Shown here: piece by piece, positions 39,001 to 41,712 of the stretch
Layout of the letters: every line of letters begins with the position of its first letter
Numbering within the stretch: the stretch's first letter is position 1
Position numbers and translations under genes: made by a program
Source of the DNA: Halanaerobiales bacterium
Lineage (GTDB): Bacteria; Bacillota_F; Halanaerobiia; DY22613
NCBI GenBank assembly: GCA_023128035.1
Contig: JAGMES010000028.1
Span: 1 to 41,712 of the forward strand
Direction: 5' to 3'
DNA length: 41,712 nt
Notes under the pieces: generated by a model
Databases searched by the model: none
What the model saw: the letters and a program-made list of their open reading frames with translations, nothing else
Told to the model about the DNA's origin: nothing

Positions 39001-39698
39001 TAACATGATACTACATGACTTACTTTTCCTGGTTTTTTATTACTAGAAATCCCGGTTTTAGTTTCAAACCCTTGTAATAACTTTCGCCAGTAGTTTTCTG
39101 ATTCATGCTGATCTTTTTTCTTTAACCATTTGAGGTAAGTTGTGATTTTTTCCTTGTTGGGGATAACAAGGTCGTCACGGAAGGACAATCTATTATAGGC
39201 ATTCATAAATTCTTTCATAATGATGCCTGTACTCCAACCATCAAATAATATATGATGATTGGTCAGAATAATAGCATCTCCACCCTGACAAAACCTACAT
39301 AATGTAATGCGAAAAGGAACCTCGCGTAAATCAAACTTTTCTTCACGATCTTCTAAAAGTATTTGTTGAATCACAGCATCTCTTTCTAGATTAAGACCAG
39401 GAGTTATGCTTCTTACTCTAATCAGTGGTTGATGTCCCTTTAAGACGATTTGTACGGGTTGATCCAATTTCTCCCACCGAAAACACGTACGAAGCATTTC
39501 ATTTGACTTGACAACAAAATTCCATGCCTCCTTAAAGATGTGCTCCTCTACTCTTCCTGATAAACTTAGTGCCAACTGTTCAAAATATTGGTCGCTATCA
39601 GGGCTTTCGAGATAGTGGAAAAAGATCCCTCCTTGCATTGGAGTTAGTGACAAAATATTTTCAATCTCCTTTTTCTCCAATTTTCTTACTTTTTTCAT
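22728..39698 (-). CDS. Nonribosomal peptide synthetase A, five modules plus a terminal C domain
   Basis: Cytoplasmic assembly-line enzyme, first gene of the operon, 5656 aa. Order with approximate residues: C1 (HHILFDGW, 148), A1 (616), T1 (1006); C2 (1194), A2 (1658), T2 (2043); C3 (2228), A3 (2696), T3 (3084); C4 (HHAIADG, 3268), A4 (3736), T4 (4121); C5 (4309), A5 (4776), T5 (5158); C6 (5341). All T domains are GGHSL, and there is no epimerase. Predicted residues: small, Val, small, Pro, Val. C1 differs from C2-C6: it begins LTPMQGGIFFH with HHILFDGW, the D-donor form. C2-C6 begin YP-S-AQ and have HHIIxDG or HHAIADG. The protein ends soon after C6 with the acidic tail LAASLEEEF. The ATG at 39698 follows AAGGAG by about 12 bases. 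Confidence 0.97.
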   Translation of the reverse strand: MKKVRKLEKKEIENILSLTPMQGGIFFHYLESPDSDQYFEQLALSLSGRVEEHIFKEAWNFVVKSNEMLRTCFRWEKLDQPVQIVLKGHQPLIRVRSITPGLNLERDAVIQQILLEDREEKFDLREVPFRITLCRFCQGGDAIILTNHHILFDGWSTGIIMKEFMNAYNRLSFRDDLVIPNKEKITTYLKWLKKKDQHESENYWRKLLQGFETKTGISSNKKPGKVSHVVSCYTYKLEEKLSKKVGSFVKDENITLASLIYTNWGILLQKYNNVNDSVFGITVSGRNADIPGIEQMVGLFINTIPFRIKMIANQSFTNLLQSVRQSLLEKEQFESTPLVEIQGLSEVKGQLFDSIMVFENYPIDHILKDQQSILGIDDYLIFEQTNFDLTVTINDLVGGEEPIVLNFIYKQDLFSEEDIEKICYRFILLLSKIVNNPKAAIDSVNLLNPIESETLIYRFNDSVKDYPDQKTIRGIFEERAKENSEQTALVFQNQTLSYDMLNEKANQFARYLRSKGIGLGEIIGIMVERSFEMVIGILGILKTGAAYLPIDPHYPEQRIEYILKDSQARLLVTDDKNKDRAWCGIETISLMDQGSYCENGLNLDVKVPSSELAYIIYTSGSTGRPKGVMVEHRSVVNTLSGLETKYPLLETDSYLLKTSFTFDVSVTELFGWFFGRGRLVILEPEVEKDPKGILTIIQKYSITHINFVPSMLKIFISIISKNIKYNKLKYIFSAGEAMTPDLVTTIREKFVNIQLENLYGPTEATIYATGYSSQDFAKEVQMVPIGKPLQNTQIYILDFNNQNQPIGIAGELCISGVGLARGYLNQPELTAQKFIPNPIKPGSRLYKTGDLARWLPDGNIEFLGRIDNQVKIRGYRIELGEVESILSSYPQIQQAIVVSQKEEMGSYYLCAYVTSVERIDQSDLRSYLSQHLPKHMIPSNFIQLDQMPLTTSGKIDRKALPKSEVSQKLAERMIAPETVLELKLAQIWKDVLGLQQVGIDQLFMELGGHSLKAITMTSRIEKELNIKLSIKEFFAHETIRKLSKYVASLEKRKYTPIEPIVEAEYYPTSSAQKRMYTLNQLDDFGVNYNMTQVFEFNGDLDTKLLESAFQKLIERHESFRTSFTLVDGEPVQKIQENIDFRIDLYDVQSTQKDEVESLIQKCIRPFDLSRAPLVRVSLIKGTIDQHILVVDLHHIIADGLSVQIMIDEIMSFYQIRELSKVKIQYKDFAKWQIDLFELDMLKSQEEYWLQRFADEVPILELPTDFARPPLLTFAGDRIYFDLAKNFGDKINQLARDTDTTPYMVLLATFAVLLGRYTGQEDIVIGSPIAGRNHADVEQVIGLFVNTLALRNYVNPEETFTEFLTQVKNNVLEAFENQDYPLERMIEKLEIKRALNRNPLFDVVFNMQTMDSRNLTLGNVTIEPFELKRKISKFDLTMQVIQTREGLNFEIEYSTELFKEATINRLCGHFLQLLSQIVKRQDQKTGTIVMISEEEKDQLLHKFNQTQIEYPKDTTIQQLFEEQVIKIPEQVAVVFENQQLTYRELNKGANQLARTLRQKGVGSDQIVGIMAERSLTMIIGVLAIIKAGGAYLPIDIDYPQNRIQYMLEDSDTNVLLTTGEMEIDFAGEKINLEDRELYQGDDSNLPCYNKTCDLIYVIYTSGSTGRPKGVMIEHQNVNRLISNSNMLLIESSDRIMQTGALAFDASTFEIWGALLNGSSLYLISKLDLLSPEQFKRRLQEYQITIIWLTAPLFNQLVEDDIEIFAGLYTLIVGGDALSPKHIYRVKEAYPEIKIINGYGPTESTTFTTYYVIKEVYEDNIPIGYPVSNTKVYILSRGNQLQPVGVPGELCIAGDGLARGYLKRPDLTAEKFVEDPFIPGKKMYRSGDLARWSFDGKIQFLGRIDQQVKIRGFRIELGEIENELMKYPEIREAVVLDKKDDRDMKYLCAYFVANLILEKVEIRRFLTDKLPAYMVPSFFIQVEKMPLTSNGKFNRKALPEPVEVLEESETYIAPINEQEENLAQIWCEVLGMDQVGREDDFFELGGHSLKATRLVSRISKEFNVSFLLRDVFKYPILWKQVEYIKKAQKVDSIKIEQVEEKEYYPVSSAQKRMYMLSQFEKNGISYNIPAAIVIEGNLDQECFMMVFDKLIERHESLRTSFNLIEGEPVQVIHEKVDLRIELLEINEKDIHNTIHSLLKPFDLRKAPLFRIALLQISKTKHLLFFDMHHIISDGTSMGILVKEFAELYEGQKLPEIRVQYKDYATWQHQKMENSQMTIEEEYWLDHLAGDEIPVLDLSTDWPRPLVQSFVGQTIPFTLDKEVDSGIHKLMNETETTKFMVLLAAFNILLFKYTGQVDFIVGTPIAGRENKDLENIIGMFVNTLALRNHIQKNRSINAFLGQVKEVALNAFDHQNYPLEELIEKLDIKRDLSRNPLFDVMFTMQNMEILKLKIRDLKISPYTVEYPISKFDLSLYAEEEQNQLCFRLEYCTELFKRETMEQMIIHFKNILREIISNPTKLIKDIEMISQKEKEQILFTFNQTLNPYPEEKLIHDFFEERVEEIPDQVAIVYQERELTYRQLNQKVNCLAHLLRISGVGPEEIVGIMVYPSIEMIIGILAILKAGGAYLPIHPNHPVERIQYMLDDSKTGILLTHFEFVEKWSENLFVINLENEAIFTDLPSNLERMTKSENIAYIIYTSGSTGTPKGVLIQHQSAVNILTALEKEYPLTNTDSYLLKTTYTFDVSVTELFGWFFGKGRLVILEKDAEKDPKSILQVIEQYHVTHINFVPAMLQMLVYSLNEHGWRILSNLKYILVAGEAFSGELAETMKKNTKNVFVDNLYGPTEGTIYTTSYSLADWKEGSVPIGRPLCNIQVYVLGSEDQLQPIGVPGELCIAGVGLARGYLNRHDLTSVKFVPNPFNIKEKIYRSGDLVKWNSDGTIQFMGRIDQQVKIRGFRIELGEIESQLLNEERIHEALVMDRKDDTGNTYLCAYLVGIEKLAINELRQYLSRKLPEYMIPDYFVQLDQMPLNQSGKIDRKALPEPSGRIYTGNSYIAPGNELEERLAQIWSEILNIEKPGVEDHFFALGGHSLKATQLVTKVHEEFEVELSIRDVFLHPTIRKLSGCIQSVDKSVYESIKRIEERAFYPVSSAQERIFTLSQLEKDEVHYNMPIVFRLKGNLNISQCEVALKSLVQRHETLRTSFEFVNGELMQKVSPEVDFTLKIIEESEKELSEIIQTFIVPFDLIRAPLFRTVLIKRSSDEYIIVMDLHHAIADGTSLGILMSDFLALYQRSELPTLVIQYRDYVVWQNDIMLSDRMTGEETYWLNQLSGELPILNLPTDALRPLLQSFVGDQFDFILDTNLTKQVKLFAEKTESTLFMILLATYNLLLYKYTGQRDLLIGTPIAGRQHADLEKILGMFVNTLVMRTEIRPEETSLDYLARVKDNTLAAYEHQNYPFERLVEKLNPPRDLGRNPLFDVMFSMQNMDLPTITLKNLQVEPYPLQSKVSKFDLSLFAMEIQEDIHFTFEYSSRLFKKETIQQMANHFISLLKNMIIRPDLPVLEIPMISSEECHYLLVELNNTQMNYREDVTVHQLFAEQVEKTPDHIAVVYQDQHLTYSELNCQANQVAHRLREGVIESDHIVGLMVNRSLEMVIGMLAILKAGGAYLPLDPDYPEERIQYMIEDSQVKWILTQNHLKDRLPGKVNLIDLTDQNIYTGNGENPVEIAKPENLIYLIYTSGSTGKPKGVMLEHRNLSNLLQFEFDQTNIDFSKGTLQFASMSFDVSFQEIFSTLLAGGILYLIPQELRNEPVHLLQFLAEKEIENLFLPVAYVKFIFSEEEYWRVMPSTVKHIITAGEQLIVNERFREYLQKNDVYLHNHYGPSEAHVVSTLTLSPDDEIPDLPTIGRPIANTQIYILDFRNKPQPIGVPGELCIGGHNVGRGYLNRPELSKEKFVENPYRTGGRMYRTGDLARWLRDGTIEFLGRIDNQVKIRGFRVELGEIESQLLKVPRIKETVVTVHSDDQGNHDLCAYLVTDLSIERIRKELVQKIPEYMIPSNFVLLEEMPLTPSGKINRRVLPKPEVCKDSGHKYIAPTNLVEEGLTKLWTEILGIEPIGIDDHFFVLGGHSLKATRLVSRIEKEWAVKLSLKQIFQNPTIRALAECIQKEERWIYQSIERVEKREMYPTSFAQKRIFTLSQIVGQGSVYNMPFVVKFLGNLNIHQLQSALFQLVQRHESLRTGFQFVKGELVQTIHDSCDPMFEVLTMDDTSKEAIEEKVQALIQPFDLTNPPLLRAYLMKLTDDEYILLLDMHHIISDGVSMGILIQDLMALYEGNTLQELRIQYRDYAVWQNKQMESEQYKNEQEYWLNQFIDELPVLDLPTDYSRPRIQSFKGNTVHFEVEPQWIEKLRQLSESTETTFFMCLLAVYNILLFRYTGQNDLIIGTPIAGRSHADLENIIGMFVNTLALRNQVYVAESGRELIQRIKANSLKAFANQNYLFEELVEKLEIERNLGRNPLFDALFAMQNMEIPEMQMKDFTVLPYSFKHTISKFDLALYVSEEGDRLHFVIEYCTELFKEETIQRMSGHFCKILYQIAENPDQKIRTIVLVSDKEREELLYKFNQTEFEYPSEKTIQQLFEEQVEKTPDQVALVYEDQQLTYCALNQRANLLARVLRQKGVIRDQVVGIMAERSLEMIVGVLAIIKAGGAYLPIEVDYPENRVQYMLEDSETQLLLATKEVEVEFEGEIINLEDAKLYCGDDSNLTIQNQNDDLIYIIYTSGSTGQPKGVMIQHKNVNRLISNSNMLIIGNQDRIMQTGSLAFDASTFEIWGALLNGASLHLISKSNLLSPERFKERLHGYQITMIWLTAPLFNQLVDEDIEIFARLHTLIVGGDALSPKHICKVREVYPEIKVINGYGPTESTTFTTYFVIEESYEENIPIGYPVSNTKVYILNRENQLQPVGVLGELCIAGDGLARGYLKRPELTVEKFVADPFNPGKKIYRTGDLVRWSKDGQIQFLGRIDHQVKIRGFRIELGEIETELLKYPEIKEVAVLDKINEIGMKYLCAYIASDQNLQTKEIRRYLKERLPSYMVPSYFVQLAKMPLTSNGKINRKALPEPVRMLEENINYVAPINEQEDKLAQIWSDILGVDKVGREDDFFELGGHSLKATQLVSRILKEFEVSLPLHDVFKYPILREQMIYLLNAQKAEYIEIPKVQERDYYPVSSAQKNLMVYQQLLGDTTNYNIPVVMEVKGSLNFERLTESFSILVERHESLRTSFDWINNEPIQMIHQKLDFHVEHLKVKDEQVEDLIREFVKPFQLNKPPLMRVAFIETKERQFLAFDMHHIISDGTSMKVLIQELSKLYYDGELPALTLQFKDYALWQNERLNSGALKQQESFWLNEFKNLPLPLNLPNDYERPKEKSTRGGLIEFELDGAITEVMKKLARENDATLFMVVLAAYSIFLSKYGDREDVIIGSPIAGRLHPELEKVIGMFINTLPLRTRPMAGQTFTEFLQEIRSNTLKAYENQEFQYERMVEMLKIETTSGRNPLFDVMLVFQNFGMPEVKTKEYTLIPYWNEDQTSKFDLTLYAGEVENKIQFAFRYSTDLFKKATVERFADELLFMLEKALTNPTVRVGELRRSMVEEENVFNLLAASLEEEF
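24091..27205 (-). other. Module 5: C5-A5-T5, predicted Val
   Basis: The A5 code reads D-A-F-W-I-G-G-T-F, identical over nine positions to the Val code DAFWIGGTFK known from gramicidin S and fengycin synthetases. A5 and A2 share long protein stretches (SLAFDASTFEIWGALLNG, IWLTAPLFNQLV, GYGPTESTTFTTY) but differ at many synonymous sites, so the duplication is not recent. Confidence 0.88.
27206..30320 (-). other. Module 4: C4-A4-T4, predicted Pro
   Basis: The A4 code reads D-V-Q-F-I-A-H-V-V, matching the Pro codes DVQLIAHVVK and DVQFIAHVAK. The surrounding region (SFDVSFQEIFSTLLAGG, HNHYGPSEAHVV) is also the proline type. C4 has HHAIADG, where the third residue of HHxxxDG is Ala instead of Ile; the catalytic His is kept. 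Confidence 0.88.
30321..33440 (-). other. Module 3: C3-A3-T3, predicted small residue (Ala or Gly)
   Basis: The A3 code reads D-V-T-N-L-A-L-I-Y, one residue from A1. The N-x-A-L-x-Y pattern resembles Ala/Gly-type codes such as DLFNNALTYK and, less closely, the Cys code DLYNLSLIWK. I assign a small side chain only. The region YTFDVSVTELFGWFFGKG and THINFVPAM closely matches A1, so the two loaded residues are probably the same. Confidence 0.6.
33441..36560 (-). other. Module 2: C2-A2-T2, predicted Val
   Basis: The A2 code reads D-A-F-W-I-G-G-T-F, the standard Val signature, with Lys at the A10 core (NGKFNRKALP). C2 has HHIIADG and is of the L-donor form. Confidence 0.88.
36561..39698 (-). other. 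Module 1: C1-A1-T1, predicted small residue, D-donor type C domain
   Basis: The A1 code reads D-V-T-N-F-A-L-I-Y, close to A3. C1 is not of the lipid-starter type (no SrfAA-like start, no HHVISDG). It looks like the C domains that follow epimerases, including an N-terminal acceptor-like helix (IENILSLTPMQGGIFFH). No D-donor precedes it in the window. Confidence 0.75.
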
Positions 39699-39707
39699 GA
39701 ATACATC

Positions 39708-39758
39708 TCTCCTTAAGCCATTTTTGTTTAATTTTAATTATTTCATCACATATGTCAA
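39708..39758 (-). promoter_or_regulatory. Promoter and ribosome site of the NRPS operon
   Basis: On the minus strand TTGACA (39758-39753) and TAAAAT (39736-39731) are separated by 16 bp, giving a start near 39724 and a leader of about 25 bases. TTAAGGAG (39715-39708) is the ribosome site. A three-codon reading frame ATG TAT TCA TGA lies between it and the NRPS-A start, its stop overlapping the NRPS-A ATG. Confidence 0.7.
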
Positions 39759-40039
39759 CTATTCTGATATTTCTTCACACTCCAACATTATTTTATTTGT
39801 AACTTTATTTATAATATTATTTAAATAATTCGACACCAACAAAAATTTATCCTTCTAAAATTTTAAATTTTTCTTATATTTTATTTTTATACACGTTATA
39901 TTGTTTTGAAGTTATTTCTAGTTATTTTTTAGATATTTACCCCTTAATTTAATTAGATTATGATTTTTAAATTTTTTATTTCCTTCTATGTAGTAAAATA
40001 GGTTCATAATTGTTTAGTTAAAACATTCGTTATTAATTA
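39759..40039 (-). other. Very AT-rich region upstream of the NRPS promoter
   Basis: About 280 bases with runs of A and T and no plausible gene. It contains a 14-bp perfect palindrome, ATTATTTAAATAAT, at 39816-39829, and A-tracts upstream of the -35 that could act as an UP element or a regulator site. No recognisable operator is seen. Confidence 0.4.
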
Positions 40040-40079
40040 AAAATAGAGCTATTGAGATTACCCTCAATAGCTCTATTTT
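40040..40079. terminator. Strong hairpin terminator upstream of the NRPS operon
   Basis: A perfect 17-bp inverted repeat, AAAATAGAGCTATTGAG / CTCAATAGCTCTATTTT, around a 6-base loop. On the minus strand it is followed by TTTTTAATTAA, a good rho-independent tail. The plus strand also runs into T-rich sequence, so it may be bidirectional. It should stop transcription coming from the IS before it reaches the NRPS promoter. Confidence 0.8.
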
Positions 40080-40094
40080 AACTACATTTCATTT

Positions 40095-40116
40095 GCCTCT
40101 TCGCTGTTTAGTGTGG
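40095..40116 (+). repeat. Left inverted end of the ISL3-family IS
   Basis: Begins GCCTCTTCGCTGTTTAGTGT. It matches the reverse complement of 41666-41687 at 21 of 22 positions (G against A at base 12). Confidence 0.88.
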
Positions 40117-40141
40117 GTAGCTCTATGGGATTCATTGACAT

Positions 40142-40292
40142 TTTTAGGAACGTTAAATCCTAAAATAAGGCATAGAAAAAGAAAAAAGCTTTTTTATTAT
40201 ACCACGTCTCGTTGTTGTCAAGCCTAAAATGCACTCCGCTACGCTCCGGGCTTAACAATGCAAAGTTTAGAGGTTATTTGTAAGTCGTGGTA
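40142..40292 (-). other. Structured non-coding part of the IS downstream of the transposase
   Basis: The 258 bp between the transposase stop and the left end carry no gene but much symmetry. There is a perfect 8-bp hairpin (TTTTAGGA / TCCTAAAA, 40142-40165). A larger imperfect inverted repeat spans 40200-40292: outer arms TACCACG / CGTGGTA, and inner arms TTGTCAAGCC (40214-40223) and GGCTTAACAA (40249-40258). These enclose a G+C-rich core, ACTCCGCTACGCTCCGG. A homopurine/homopyrimidine run (40302-40344) lies next to the stop codon. The function is not known to me; it could be a folded RNA, a transposase-binding region or a passenger repeat. Confidence 0.45.
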
Positions 40293-40352
40293 AAGAATAT
40301 TTGCTTTTTTCTTTTCTTTTTTTGGTTTTCTTTTCTTTTTTCCGAATATCTT

Positions 40353-41576
40353 TTAAACAAAAGCTTTTGGAAGTTTGAACGAAAGTTTACCACAAGTTAA
40401 GTATACAATTGTAATTAGATTTTTTATATTTCTATAACCCCTTGCCTTTCTTTTTGTTGCTTGAATGAGGCTATTAATCCCTTCTAATAGCTCATTATTT
40501 ATCCTGCTTTGAATATACCGCATGATTCCATACCAATGATTATGAATGAAACGTGCTAATTTTATCATAGGTTCAATACGACTATGGGTAGCCCAAAAAT
40601 ACCACTTTTTTAGATACTTTGCTGCAGCTGTTATATCTTTTATTTCCCAAAACTCTTTAAGACTAAGCTTTAAGTTATAAGCCTTGACGGTTTTTAGATT
40701 CATTTTAGAAAGGGAACCTAATGAATCCTTTTGCTTTTTTGTCAGGTTTTCTGGATTTTTTAGCCATACATATCGAGTTCTTTTTAGAAGATTATTTTCA
40801 GTCTGTTCCATGCGTCTAACTTCGTCTAATGCTTCATTAACCTTTTTCATAACGTGAAACTTATCAAAAGTAATATCTGCATTAGGAAGATTTTCTTCTG
40901 TTCCTTTGATAAAAGCTGTAGACATATCACAGCTAACATTTTCAATATTTCTAGGATTACCATGATGAACTTTTAAGTCTTTTGTAAATGATTTAATGGT
41001 AGAAAAATCTTTTCCTTCAGTAGCATAAATAACTTTTGATTCTTCAAGATCAACAAAAACAGTTATATAGTTATGACCTCGTTTACTAGATGTTTCATCA
41101 ATACCAATACTTTTCACTTCACTATAATCTTCTTTCCCTCTCGCTTCCTCCACGTAATGATTTACTACTCTCCATATTCTTGTATCATGTTCTCCTATTA
41201 GTTTGGCAATTGAATTAATTGGCATAATAGTGGCAAGTTCCATAATGAAGGCATCAAATAACAAAGTAAAACCTGATCCTAGTCTGGACCAGGGCACCTC
41301 TACTTGTAATACCCCATGCTTATCACACTTTGTTCTAGGTACTTTACAATGGATATAAGCATGAAATTGAAAAAAGTTTAAATGCCTCCATGTTCTTTCT
41401 TTTGTATCATGAATACTACAATTTTTTCCGCAATCTGAGCATGGTATTTTGCTTCCTCGTTTATGTAAAACATATATATCAAGTTGTCCATTTTCCTGAT
41501 CAAATTGAACCTTATCTACTTTCCATGGATCTTGTAAACCTAATGCTTGTGTGAACAAATCATAATTATTAAACAT
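40353..41576 (-). CDS. ISL3-family transposase (DDE)
   Basis: Cut-and-paste style DDE transposase that should act on the 22-bp ends around it. Length 407 aa, full for the family. The N-terminal zinc-finger region has C46/C49 and C77/C84. A helix-turn-helix-like stretch follows near 105-145. Catalytic acids: D160 (SIGIDETSSKRG), D217 (VSCDMSTAF) and E365 in NELLEGINSLIQ, followed by the family pattern ATKRKARGYRN. No frameshift or stop interrupts it, so it is probably active. The ATG at 41576 follows AGGGG at 9-10 bases. It is transcribed toward the NRPS operon, but the terminator at 40040-40079 lies between. Confidence 0.94.
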   Translation of the reverse strand: MFNNYDLFTQALGLQDPWKVDKVQFDQENGQLDIYVLHKRGSKIPCSDCGKNCSIHDTKERTWRHLNFFQFHAYIHCKVPRTKCDKHGVLQVEVPWSRLGSGFTLLFDAFIMELATIMPINSIAKLIGEHDTRIWRVVNHYVEEARGKEDYSEVKSIGIDETSSKRGHNYITVFVDLEESKVIYATEGKDFSTIKSFTKDLKVHHGNPRNIENVSCDMSTAFIKGTEENLPNADITFDKFHVMKKVNEALDEVRRMEQTENNLLKRTRYVWLKNPENLTKKQKDSLGSLSKMNLKTVKAYNLKLSLKEFWEIKDITAAAKYLKKWYFWATHSRIEPMIKLARFIHNHWYGIMRYIQSRINNELLEGINSLIQATKRKARGYRNIKNLITIVYLTCGKLSFKLPKAFV

Positions 41577-41592
41577 TGATGATACACCCCTT

Positions 41593-41625
41593 CCAGTTAT
41601 CTATAGAAAAGTATACCATAACTGG
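41593..41625 (-). promoter_or_regulatory. Transposase promoter region with hairpin
   Basis: On the minus strand TATACT (41615-41610) is a good -10, but I see no convincing -35. It lies inside an inverted repeat, CCAGTTAT / ATAACTGG (41593-41600 and 41618-41625), just ahead of the transposase ribosome site. Such a hairpin could limit read-in translation or bind the transposase. Confidence 0.4.
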
Positions 41626-41665
41626 AGATGAAAATGAATGGTTATAGGCTAATATATCTAGAAAT

Positions 41666-41687
41666 CCACACTAAATAGCGAAGAGGC
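41666..41687 (-). repeat. Right inverted end of the ISL3-family IS
   Basis: Read on the minus strand it begins GCCTCTTCGCTATTTAGTGT, pairing with the left end at 40095-40116. Confidence 0.88.
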
Positions 41688-41712
41688 GTTTTTTTTCAAT
41701 AATACCGATAAA

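Larger units (their letters stand above)
40095..41687 (-). mobile_element. ISL3-family insertion sequence, apparently complete
   Basis: A 1593-bp element bounded by 22-bp inverted ends (one mismatch) around an intact DDE transposase. The size and the GCCTCTTC-type ends fit the ISL3 (IS204/IS1001/IS1165) family. ISL3 elements usually make 8-bp target repeats, but the flanks TTTCATTT (left) and GTTTTTTT (right) do not match. It lies about 340 bp upstream of the NRPS promoter, its transposase pointing the same way. The 25 bases beyond its right end hold nothing I can identify. Confidence 0.88.

Noticed and set aside
36561..39698. Lipopeptide starter C domain at the front of NRPS-A
   Set aside because: The start LTPMQGGIFFH and HHILFDGW match D-donor C domains, not the surfactin-type starter; no fatty-acid ligase is nearby.
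39816..39829. Perfect 14-bp palindrome as an operator
   Set aside because: It consists only of A and T in a very AT-rich stretch, where such symmetry is expected by chance; no regulator gene is nearby.
40095..41687. The IS driving NRPS expression through read-out
   Set aside because: A strong terminator (40040-40079) lies between, and the NRPS operon has its own promoter at 39731-39758.
1..41712. CRISPR array, tRNA, rRNA or riboswitch
   Set aside because: No regularly spaced direct repeats, cloverleaf, ribosomal sequence or T-box-like leader was seen; the repeats present are homologous NRPS domain motifs.

Overview
The window comes from a low-GC Gram-positive bacterium (Bacillota, probably Bacillales or close kin). 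The grounds are AT-rich coding sequence, AGGAGG-type ribosome sites, sigma-A-like promoter hexamers, Firmicute-style NRPS proteins and an ISL3-family insertion sequence. I cannot name the species. Every gene lies on the minus strand, so transcription runs from high to low coordinates.

Layout in transcription order. At 40095-41687 is an ISL3-family IS with 22-bp inverted ends and an intact 407-aa DDE transposase. A 17-bp hairpin terminator (40040-40079) separates it from about 280 bp of very AT-rich leader. A promoter at 39731-39758 (TTGACA, 16 bp, TAAAAT) then starts one NRPS operon that fills 38.7 kb. NRPS-A (39698-22728, 5656 aa) is C-A-T x5 plus a terminal C. NRPS-B (22673-13224, 3149 aa) is A-T, C-A-T, C-A-T-E. 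NRPS-C (13101-991, 4036 aa) is C-A-T-E, C-A-T, C-A-T plus a degenerate E-like domain. A hairpin terminator (945-970) follows. At the low-coordinate edge is the first 270 codons of a type IA topoisomerase III (topB), cut by the window edge.

Read colinearly, the eleven adenylation domains, decoded by hand with the ten-position specificity code, predict: small residue (Ala or Gly) - Val - small residue - Pro - Val - unknown - Asp - D-basic (Dab/Orn type) - D-hydrophobic - Asn - Asn. Val, Pro and Asn are firm; the others are tentative. Modules 2/5, 1/3 and 10/11 are related pairs.

The puzzling part is how the line starts and ends. The first condensation domain is of the type that accepts a D-residue from an upstream E domain, yet the operon promoter lies directly in front of it. 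The last protein has no thioesterase, reductase or terminal C domain. It ends in an epimerase-like domain whose HHxxxDG and EGHGRE motifs are both altered and which lacks the communication tail seen at the end of NRPS-B. NRPS-B begins with a bare A domain and NRPS-A ends with a bare C domain. The simple A-B-C order (with a module split across two proteins) and a permuted order B-C-A are therefore both worth testing. No MbtH, phosphopantetheinyl transferase, thioesterase, transporter or regulator gene is present in the window.
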